Shown piece after piece: positions 49,101 through 59,263 of a DNA stretch of 64,000 nucleotides; within the stretch, counting starts at the first letter, position 1; every line of letters starts with the position of its first letter. Source of the DNA: Nematostella vectensis (Eukaryota; Cnidaria; Anthozoa; Actiniaria; Edwardsiidae). The stretch is from assembly GCF_932526225.1 (NCBI RefSeq), contig NC_064040.1:15991994-16055993 (forward strand). Reading direction: 5' to 3'. The position numbers and the translations under genes are program-made. Below the pieces are notes generated by a model. It had not been told where the DNA came from, did not search any database, and saw only the letters and a list, made by a program, of their open reading frames with translations.

Positions 49101-52100
49101 TCACGATTATCTCTCCTATTAAATGCAGTGTCATTTGATGTCATCATATTGTACCCAATCCGCAAAAAAAATATATATATATATATATTCCCGCCCAGGC
49201 TCCATAATTAAATGCGGTTGCATTCGATGTCATCATATGGATGCACCAACGGCAAAAAATTAAAATAATGTTTCCGCCCAGGCTCGAACAGGGGACCTTC
49301 TGCGTGTTAGGCAGACGTGATAACCACTACACTACGGAAACTTCACGATTATCTCACCTATTAAATGCGGTGTCATTTGATGTCATCATATTGTACCCCA
49401 TCCGCAAAAAAAAAATAACAAAATGTTTTCGCCCAGGCTCGAACTGGGGACCTTCTGCGTGTAAAGCAGACGTGATAACCACTGCACTACGGAAACTTCA
49501 CAATTTTCTCTCCTATTAAATGCGGTTTTATTCGATGTCATCATATGGATGCACAAACGGCAAAAAAAATTAAAATAATGTTTCGCCAAGGCTCGAACTG
49601 GGGACCTTCTGCGTGTAAAGCAGACGTGATAACCACTACACTACGGAAACTTCTCGATTTTCTATCCTATTAAATGCGGTGTCATTTGATGTCATCATAT
49701 TGTACCCCATCAGCAAAAAAAAATAATAAAATGTTTCCGCCCAGGCTCGAACTGGGGACCTTCTGCGTGTTAGGCAGAAGTGATAACCACTACACTACGG
49801 AAACTTCACAATTTTCTCTCCTATTAAATTCGTTTTCATTCGATGTCATCATATCGATGCAGCAACGGCAAAGGAATTTAAAAAGTGTCCCGGCGGGGCT
49901 CGAACTTGGGACCTTCTTCGTGTAAAGCAGACGTGATAAACACTACACTACGGAAACTTCACGACTTTCTCCCCTATTAAATGCGGTGTCATTTGACGTT
50001 ATCATATTGTACCCCATTGGCAAAAAAAAAAATGTTTCCGCCCAGGCTCGAACTGGGGACCTTCTGAGTGTTAGGCAGACGTGATAACGACTACACTACG
50101 GAAACTTCACGATTATCTCTCCTATTAAATGCGGTGTCATTTGATGTCATCATATTGTACCCCATCCTAAAAAAAAATAACAAAATGTATCCGCCGAGGC
50201 TCGAACTGGGGACCTTCTGCGTGTAAAGCAGACGTGATAACCACTACACTAAGGAAACTTCACTATTTTCTCTCCTTTTAAATGCGGTGTCATTTGATGT
50301 CATCATATTGTACCCCATCCGCAAAAAAAAATAACAAAATGTTTCCGCCCAGGCTCGAACTGGGGACCTTCTGCGTGTAAAGCAGACGTGATAACCACTA
50401 CACTACGGAAACTTCACGATTATCTCTCCTATTAAATGAGGTGTCATTTGATGTCATCATATTGTAACCCTTCCGCAAAAAAAAATAACAAAATATTTCC
50501 TCCCAGGCTCCCTAATTAAATTCGGTTTTATTCGATGTCATCATATGGATGCACCAAAGGCAAAAGATTTAAATAATGATTCCGCCCAGGCTCGAACTGG
50601 GGACCTTCTGCGTGTAAAGCAGACGTGATAACCACTACACTACGGAAACTTCACTATTATCTCTCCTATTAAATGCGGTGTCATTTGATGTCATCATATT
50701 GTACCCCATCCGTAAAAAAAAATATATATATATATTTCAGCCCAGGCTCCCTAATTAAATGCGGTTACATCCGATGTCATCATATGGATGCACCAACGGC
50801 AAAAAATTAAAATAATGTTTCCGCCCAGGCTCGAACTGGGGACCTTCTGCGTGAAAGCAGACGTGATAACCACTACACTACGGAAACTTCACGATTTTCT
50901 CTCCTATTAAATGCTGTGTCATTTGATGTCATCATATTGTACCCCATCCGCAAAAAAAAATAACAAAATACTTCCGCCAAGGCTCCCTAATTAAATGCGG
51001 TTTTACTCGATGTCATCATATGGATGCACCAACGGCAAAAAATTTAAATAATGTTTCCGCCCATGCTCGAACTGGGGACCTTCTGCGTGTGAGGCAGACG
51101 TGATAACCACTACACTACGGAAACTTCACGATTATCTCTCCTATTAAATGCGGTGTAATTTGATGTCATCATATTGTACCCCATCCGCAAAAAAAAATAA
51201 CAAAATGTTTCCGCCCAGGCTCGAACTGGGGACATTTTGCGTGTGAGGCAGACGTGATAACCACTACACTACGAAAACTTTACGACTTTCTCACATATTA
51301 AATGCGGTGTCATTTGACGTCATCATATTGTACCCCATCCGCAAAAAAAAAAAAATAATGTTTCCGCCCAGGCTCGAACTGGGGACCTTCTGCGTGTTAG
51401 GCAGACGTGATAACCACTACACTACGGACACTTCACGATTTTCTCTCCTATTAAATGCAGTGTCATTTGATGTCATCATATTGTACCCCATCCGCAAAAA
51501 AAAAAATAACAAAACGTTTCCGCCTAGGCTCGAACTGGGGACCTTCTGTGTGTAAAGCAGACGTGATAACCACTACACTACGGAAACTTTACCATTATCT
51601 CTCCTATTAAATGCGGTGTCATTTGATGTCATCATATTGTACCCCATCCGCAAAATATATATATATATATATATATATTCCCGCCCAGGCTCCCTAATTA
51701 AATGCGGTTGCATTCGATGTCATCATATGGATGCACCAACGGCAAAAAATTAAAATAATGTTTCCGCCCAGGCTCGAACAGGGAACCTTCTGCGTGTGAG
51801 GCAGACGTGATAACCACTACACTACGGAAACTTCACGATTATCTCTCCTATTAAATGCGGTGTCATTTGATGTCATCATATTGTACCCCATCCTAAAAAA
51901 AAATAACAAAATGTATCCGCCGAGGCTAGAACTGGGGACCTTCTGCGTGTAAAGCAGACGTGATAACCACTACACTACGGAAACTTCACGATTTTCTCTC
52001 CTATTAAATGCGGTGTCATTTGATGTCATCATATTGTACCCCATCCTAAAAAAAAATAACAAAATGTATCCCCCGAGGCTCGAACTGGGGACCTTCTGCG

Positions 52101-54630
52101 TGTAAAGCAGACGTGATAACCACTACACTAAGGAAACTTCACTATTTTCTCTCCTTTTAAATGCGGTGTCATTTGATGTCATCATATTGTACCCCATCCG
52201 CACAAAAAAAATAACAAAATGTTTCCGCCCAGGCTCGAACTGGGAACCTTCGGCGTGTAAAGCAGACGTGATAACCACTACACTAAGGAAACTTCACGAT
52301 TTTCTCTCCTTTTAAATGCGGTGTCATTTGATGTCATCATATTGTACCCCATCCGCAAAAAAAATAACAAAATGTTTCCGCCCAGGCTCCCTAATTAAAT
52401 TCGGTTTTATTCGATGTCATCATATGGATGCACCAACGGCAAAAGATTAAAATAATGATTCCGCCCAGGCTCGAACTGGGGACCTTCTGCGTTTAAAGCA
52501 GACGTTATAACCACTACACTACGGAAACTTCACGATTATCTCTCCTATTAAATGCGGTGTCATTTGATGTCATCATATTGTACCCCATCCGTAAAAAAAA
52601 ATAACAAAATGTTTCCGCCCAGGCTCGAACTGGGGACCTTCTGCGTGTAAAGCAGACGTGATAACCACTACACTACGGAAACTTCACGATTTTCTCTCCT
52701 ATTAAATGCGGTGTCATTTGATGTCATAATATTGTACCCCATCCGCAAAAAAAATAATAAAATGTTTCCGCCAAGCCCCGAACTGGGGACCTTCTGCGTG
52801 TTAGGCAGACGTGATAACCACTACACTACGGAAACTTCACAATTTTCTCTCCTATTAAATTCGTTTTCATTCGGTGTCATCATATCGATGCACCAACGGC
52901 AAAAAAATTTAAAAAATGTCCTGGCGGGGCTCGAACTGGGGACCTTCTGCGTGTAAAGCAGACGTGATAACCACTACACTAAGGAAACTTCACGATTTTC
53001 TCTCCTTTTAAATGCGGTGTCATTTGATGTCATCATATTGTACCCCATCCGCAAAAAAAATAACAAAATGTTTCCGCCCAGGCTCCCTAATTAAATTCGG
53101 TTTTATTCGATGTCATCATATGGATGCACCAACGGCAAAAGATTTAAATAATGTTTCCGCCCAGGCTCGAACTGGGGACCTTCTGCGTGTAAAGCAGACG
53201 TGATAACCACTACACTACGAAAACTTCACTATTATCTCTCCTATTAAATGCGGTGTCATTTGATGTCATCATATTGTACCCCATCCGTAAAAAAAAAATA
53301 TATATATATATATTTCAGCCCAGGCTCCCTAATTAAATGCGGTTACATCCGATGTCATCATATGGATGCACCAACGGCAAAAAATTAAAATAATGATTCC
53401 GCCCAGGCTCGAACTGGGGACCTTCTGCGTTTAAAGCAGACGTTATAACCACTACACTACGGAAACTTCACGATTATCTCTCCTATTAAATGCGGTGTCA
53501 TTTGATGTCATCATATTGTACCCCATCCGTAAAAAAAAATAACAAAATGTTTCCGCCCAGGCTCGAACTGGGGACCTTCTGCGTGTAAAGCAGACGTGAT
53601 AACCACTACACTACGGAAACTTCACGATTTTCTCTCCTATTAAATGCGGTGTCATTTGATGTCATCATATTGTACCCCATCCGCAAAAAAAATAATAAAA
53701 TGTTTCCGCCCAGGCTCGAACTGGGGACCTTCTGCGTGTTAGGCAGACGTGATAACCACTACACTACGGAAACTTTACAATTTTCTCTCCTATTAAATTC
53801 GTTTTCATTCGATGTCATCATATCGATGCACCAACGGCAAAAAAATTTAAAAAATGTCCTGGCGGGGCTCGAACATGGGCCCTTCTGCGTGTAAAGCAGA
53901 CATGATAACCACTACACTAAGGAAACTTCACGATTTTCTCTCCTTTTAAATGCGGTGTCATTCGATGTCATCATATGGATGCACCAACCCCAAAAAAATT
54001 TAAATAATGTTTCCGCCCAGGCTCGAACTTGGGACCTTCTGAGTGTTAGGCAGACGTGATAACCACTACACTACGGAAACTTCACAATTTTCTCTCCTAA
54101 TAAATTCGTTTTCATTCGATGTCATCATATTGTACCCCATCCTAAAAAAAAATAACAAAATGTATCCGCCGAGGCTCGAACTGGGGACCTTCTGCGTGTA
54201 AAGCAGACGTGATAACCACTACACAAAGGAAACTTCACGATTTTATCTCCTTTTAAATGCGGTGTCATTTGATGTCATCATATGGATGCACCAACGCCAA
54301 AAAAATTTAAATAATGTTTCCGCCCAGGCTCCCTAATTAAATTCGGTTTTATTCGATGTCATCATATGGATGCACCAACGGCAAAAGATTTAAATAATGT
54401 TTCCGCCCAGGCTCGAACTGGGGACCTTCTGCGTGTAAAGCAGACATGATAAACACTACACTACGGAAACTTCACTATTATCTCTCCTATTAAATGCGGT
54501 GTCATTTGATGTCATCATATTGTACCCCATCCGTAAAAAAAAATATATATATATATATTTCAGCCCAGGCTCCCTAATTAAATGCGGTTACATCCGATGT
54601 CATCATATGGATGCATCAACGGCAAAAAAT
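48421..54630 (-). repeat. Zone B segmental copy, offset 9670 bp, 34 tRNA units
   Basis: 48.42-53.66 kb repeats 38.75-43.99 kb with a constant 9670-bp offset. 53.66-54.63 kb then repeats 46.73-47.69 kb with offset 6937. The difference, 2733 bp, is exactly the tandem duplication present only in the left copy. Bodies: 48485 CAC, 48638 TAC, 48791 TAC, 49027 TAC, 49269 AAC, 49424 TAC, 49579 TAC (72 nt), 49732 AAC, 49886 TAC psi, 50033 AAC, 50186 TAC, 50340 TAC, 50577 TAC, 50816 six-base loop, 51052 CAC, 51206 CAC, 51359 AAC, 51515 TAC, 51759 CAC, 51912 TAC, 52065 TAC, 52220 TAC, 52456 TAA, 52610 TAC, 52763 AAC, 52917 TAC psi, 53152 TAC, 53394 TAA, 53548 TAC, 53701 AAC, 53855 TAC psi, 54008 AAC, 54161 TAC, 54398 TAC. 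Confidence 0.9.
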
Positions 54631-54638
54631 TAAAATAA

Positions 54639-54711
54639 TGATTCCGCCCAGGCTCGAACTGGGGACCTTCTGCGTTTAAAGCAGACGTTATAACCACTAC
54701 ACTACGGAAAC
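54639..54711 (-). tRNA. tRNA-Val body with anticodon TAA, rightmost copy
   Basis: Same three changes as the unit at 42786. Its position equals that of the CAC unit at 47702 in the 6937-bp-offset copy, so the boundary between duplicated blocks lies just to its left. Confidence 0.6.
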
Positions 54712-57116
54712 TTCACGATTATCTCTCCTATTAAATGCGGTGTCATTTGATGTCATCATATTGTACCCCATCCGTAAAAAAAAATAACAAAATGTTTCCG
54801 CCCAGGCTCGAACTGGGGACCTTCTGCGTGTAAAGCAGACGTGATAACCACTACACTACGGAAACTTCACGATTTTCTCTCCTATTAAATGCGGTGTCAT
54901 TTGATGTCATCATATTGTACCCCATCCGCAAAAAAAATAATAAAATGTTTCCGCCCAGGCTCGAACTGGGGACCTTCTGCGTGTTAGGCAGACGTGATAA
55001 CTACTACACTACGAAAACTTCACAATTTTCTCTCCTAATAAATTCGTTTTCATTCGATGCCATCATATCGATGCACCAACCGCAAAAAAAATTAAAAAAT
55101 GTCCCGGCGGAGCTCGAATTTGGGACCTATTCTGCGTGTGAAGCAAACTTGATAAAAACTACACTACGGAAACTTCACGATTAACTCTCCTATTAAATGT
55201 GGTGTCATTTGATGTCATCATATTGTACCCCATCCGCAAAAAAAAATAACAAAATACTTCCGCCAAGGCTCCCTAATTAAATGCGGTTTTACTCGATGTC
55301 ATCATATGGATGCACCAACGGCAAAAAATTTAAATAATGTTTCCGCCCAGACTCGAACTGGGGACCTTCTGCGTGTGAGGCGGACGTGATAACCACTACA
55401 CTACGGAAACTTCACGATTATCTCTCCTATTAAATGCGGTGTCATTTGATGTCATCATATTGTACCCCATCCGCAAAAAAAATAACAAAATGTTTCCGCC
55501 CAGGTTCGAGCTGGGGACCTTCTGCGTGTAAAGCAGACGTGATAACCACTACACTACGGAAACTTCACGATTTTCTCTCCTATTAAATGCGGTGTCATTT
55601 GATGTCATCATTTTGTACACCATCCGCAAAAAAAATAACAATATTTCCTCCCAAGCTACCTAATTAAATTCGGTTTTATTCGATGTCATCATATGGATGC
55701 ACCAACGCCAAAAAAATTTAAATAATGTTTCCGCCCAGGCTCGAACTGGGGACCTTCTGCGTGTTAGGCAGACGTGATAACTACTACACTACAGAAACTT
55801 CACAATTTTCTCTCCTAATAAATTCGTTTTCATTCGATGTCATCATATCGATGCACCAACGGCAAAAAATTTAAATAATGTTTCCGCCCAGGTTCGAACT
55901 GGGGACCTTCTGCGTGTAAAACAGACGTGATAACCACTACACTACGGAAACTTCACAATTTTCTCTCCTATTAAATTCGTTTTCATTCGATGTCATCATA
56001 TCGATGCACCAACGGCAAAAAAATTTAAAAAATGTCCTGGCGGGGCTCGAACTTGGGACCTTCTGCGTGTAAAGCAGACATGATAAACACTACACTACGG
56101 AAACTTCACGACTTTCTCCCCTATTAATTGCGGTGTCATTTGACGTCATCATATTGTACCCCATAGGCAAAAAAAAAATGTTTCCGCCCAGGCCCGAACT
56201 GGGGACCTTCTGCGTGTTAGGCAGACATGATAACCACTACACTACGGAAACTTTACGATTATCTCTCCTATTAAATGTGGTGTCATTTGATGTCATCATA
56301 TTGTACCCCATCCTAAAAAAAAATAACAAAATATTTCCTCCCAAGCTCCCTAATTAAATTCGGTTTTATTCGATGTCATCATATGGATGCACCAACGGCA
56401 AAAAATTTAAATAATGTTTCCGCCCAGGCTCGAGCAGGGGACATTTTGCGTGTGAGGCAGACGTGATAACCACTACACTACGAAAACTTTACGACTTTCT
56501 CCCATATTAAATGCGGTGTCATTTGACGTCATCATATTGTACACCATCCGCAAAAAAAAAAAATAATGTTTCCGCCCAGGCTGGAACTGGGGACCTTCTG
56601 CGTGTTAGGCAGACGTGATAACCACTACACTACGGACACTTCACGATTTTCTCTCCTATTAAATGCAGTGTCATTTGATGTCATCATATTGTACCCCATC
56701 CGCAAAAAAAAAATAACAAAACGTTTCCGCCTAGGCTCGAACTGGGGACCTTCTGTGTGTAAAGCAGACGTGATAACCACTACACTACGGAAACTTTACG
56801 ATTATCTCTCATATTAAATGCGGTGTCATTTGATGTCATCATATTGTACCCCATCCGCAAAAAATATATATATATATATATTCCCGCCCAGGCTCCCTAA
56901 TTAAATGCGGTTGCATTAGATGTCATCATATGGATGCACCAACGGCAAAAAATTAAAATAATGTTTCCGCCCAGGCTCGAACAGGTGACCTTCTGCGTGT
57001 GAGGCAGACGTGATAACCACTACACTACGGAAACTTCACGATTATCTCTCCTATTAAATGCGGTGTCATTTGATGTCATCATATTGTACCCCATCCGCAA
57101 AAAAAATATAACAAAA

Positions 57117-57189
57117 TGTTTCCTCCCAGCCTCGAACTGGGGACCTTCTGCGTGTAATGCAGACGTGATAACCACTGCACTACGGAAAC
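57117..57189 (-). tRNA. tRNA-Val(TAC) with A32 and acceptor change
   Basis: Loop ATTACAC keeps anticodon TAC but replaces T32 with A. The 3' acceptor strand reads GGAGGAAACA, and the A-box region has one change (TAGTGCAGTGG). Its neighbour at 57272 shares the GGAGGAAAC end, so the two are recent duplicates. Weak gene or pseudogene. Confidence 0.55.
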
Positions 57190-59146
57190 TTCACGATTTT
57201 CTCTCCTATTAAATGCGGTGTCATTTGATGTCATCATATTGTACCCCATCCGCAAAAAAAATATAACAAAATGTTTCCTCCCAGCCTCGAACTGGGGACC
57301 TTCTGCGTGTAAAGCAGACGTGATAACCACTACACTAAGGAAACTTCACGATTTTCTCTCCTTTTAAATGCGGTGTCATTTGATGTCATCATATTGTACC
57401 CCATCCGCAAAAAAAAATAACAAAATGTTTCCGCCCAGGCTCGAACTGGGGACCTTCTGCGTGTAAAGCAGACGTGATAACCACTACACTACGGAAACTT
57501 CACGATTATCTCTCCTATTAAATGTGGTGTCATTTGATGTCATCATATTGTAACCCTTCCGCAAAAAAAAATAACAAAATATTTCCTCCCAGGCTCCCTA
57601 ATTAAATTCGGTTTTATTCGATGTCATCATATGGATGCACCAAAGGCAAAAGATTTAAATAATGATTCCGCCCAGGCTCGAACTGGGGACCTTCTGCGTG
57701 TAAAGCAGACGTGATAACCACTACACTACGGAAACTTCACTATTATCTCTCCTATTAAATGCGGTGTCATTTGATGTCATCATATTGTACCCCATCCGTA
57801 AAAAAAAATATATATATATTTATTTCAGCCCAGGCTCCCTAATTAAATGCGGTTACATCCGATGTCATCATATGGATGCACCAACGGCAAAAAATTAAAA
57901 TAATGATTCCGCCCAGGCTAGAACTGGGGACCTTCTGCGTGTAAAGCAGACGTGATAACCACTACACTACGGAAACTTCACGATTTTCTCTCCTATTAAA
58001 TGCGGTGTCATTTGATGTCATCATATTGTACCCCATCCGCAAAAAAAATAATAAAATGTTTCCGCCCAGGCTCGAACTGGGGACCTTCTGCGTGTTAGGC
58101 AGACGTGATAACTACTACACTACGGAAACTTCACAATTTTCTCTCCTAATAAATTCGTTTTCATTCGATGCCATCATATCGATGCACCAACCGCAAAAAA
58201 AATTAAAAAATGTCCCGGCGGAGCTCGAACTTGGGACCTATTCTGCGTGTGAAGCAAACTTGATAAAAACTACACTACGGAAACTTCACGATTAACTCTC
58301 CTATTAAATGTGGTGTCATTTGATGTCATCATATTGTACCCCATCCGAAAAAATAAATAACAAAATACTTCCGCCAAGGCTCCCTAATTAAATGCTGTTT
58401 TACTCGATGTCATCATATGGATGCACCAACGGCAAAAAATTTAAATAATGTTTCCGCCCAGGCTCGAACTGGGGACCTTCTGCGTGTGAGGCAGACGTGA
58501 TAACCACTACACTACGGAAACTTCACGATTATCTCTCCTATTAAATGCGGTGTCATTTGATGTCATCATATTGTACCCCATCCGCAAAAAAAAATAACAA
58601 AATGTTTCCGCCCAGGCTCGAACTGGGGACCTTCTGCGTGTAAAGCAGACGTGATAACCACTACACTACGGAAACTTCACGATTTTCTCTCCTATTAAAT
58701 GCGGTGTCATTTGATGTCATCATTTTGTACACCATCCGCAAAAAAAATAACAAAATATTTCCTCCCAAGCTACCTAATTAAATTCGGTTTTATTCGATGT
58801 CATCATATGGATGCACCAACGCCAAAAAAATTTAAATAATGTTTCCGCCCAGGCTCGAACTGGGGACCTTCTGCGTGTTAGGCAGACGTGATAACTACTA
58901 CACTACAGAAACTTCACAATTTTCTCTCCTAATAAATTCGTTTTCATTCGATGTCATCATATCGATGCACCAACTGCAAAAAATTTAAATAATGTTTCCG
59001 CCCAGGTTCGAACTGGGGACCTTCTGCGTGTAAAACAGACGTGATAACCACTACACTACGGAAACTTCACAATTTTCTCTCCTATTAAATTCGTTTTCAT
59101 TCGATGTCATCATATCGATGCACCAACGGCAAAAAAATTTAAAAAA

Positions 59147-59218
59147 TGTCCTGGCGGGGCTCGAACTTGGGACCTTCTGCGTGTAAAGCAGACATGATAA
59201 ACACTACACTACGGAAAC
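59147..59218 (-). pseudogene. 72-nt tRNA-Val(TAC) pseudogene beside the retrotransposon
   Basis: Degenerate class with 3' end CCCGCCAGGACA, TAC anticodon and altered D arm (GTGTTTATCAT). Equivalent to 56033 in the other copy of this block. Its 5' end faces the retrotransposon, whose junction lies 31 bp upstream, next to the TATA-like TTAATAG. Confidence 0.75.
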
Positions 59219-59263
59219 TTCACGACTTTCTCCCCTATTAATTGCGGTGGGTTGGCTGTGGTT

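Larger units (their letters stand above)
1..59249 (-). repeat. Tandem tRNA-Val gene array, main block
   Basis: Head-to-tail array, every unit on the minus strand. A basic unit is a 73-bp tRNA-Val body plus a spacer of about 80 bp, so the usual period is 152-155 bp. The body matches the animal tRNA-Val plan: acceptor GTTTCCG pairing with CGGAAAC, D arm with GTGTAGTGGTTATCAC, T arm CCCAG-TTCGAGC-CTGGG, discriminator A, no encoded CCA. I counted 336 full-length or near full-length bodies here. Two spacer lineages alternate: one with TGTACCCCATCCGC before an A-run, and one with GATGCACCAACGGC before A-rich sequence. No protein gene is visible. Tandem order, lack of poly-A tails and lack of target-site duplications argue against dispersed tRNA-derived SINEs. 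How many copies are transcribed cannot be read from sequence. Confidence 0.95.
54631..59249 (-). repeat. Zone B right end, two 3.11-kb-offset copies, 26 tRNA units
   Basis: 54.9-56.135 kb is repeated at 58.0-59.249 kb (offset 3111, then 3114). Bodies: 54639 TAA, 54793 TAC, 54946 AAC, 55100 CAC psi, 55338 CAC, 55491 TAC, 55726 AAC, 55879 TAC, 56033 TAC psi, 56179 AAC, 56415 CAC, 56567 AAC, 56722 TAC, 56962 CAC, 57117 TAC, 57272 TAC, 57426 TAC, 57663 TAC, 57904 TAC, 58057 AAC, 58211 CAC psi, 58449 CAC, 58603 TAC, 58840 AAC, 58993 TAC, 59147 TAC psi. Truncated units lie near 55255, 55645, 56330, 56880, 57580, 57825, 58368 and 58757. The block stops at the retrotransposon junction, and its continuation is at 63424. 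Confidence 0.88.

Noticed and set aside
77-59200. Many short plus-strand open frames (62-138 codons) with near-identical products containing RLELGTFCVLGRRDNHYTTET
   Set aside because: They are antisense translations of the tRNA bodies and spacers. Frames break wherever unit length changes, and no domain or protein-like conservation is visible.
1-59249. Family of tRNA-derived SINEs
   Set aside because: Units are strictly tandem and in one orientation, with mature tRNA ends and terminators, and without a non-tRNA body, poly-A or simple tail, or target-site duplications.
59252-59263. Extension of the retrotransposon ORF upstream to a TTG codon
   Set aside because: TTG is not a usual start in animals, and the first in-frame ATG at 59264 lies 12 bp downstream.
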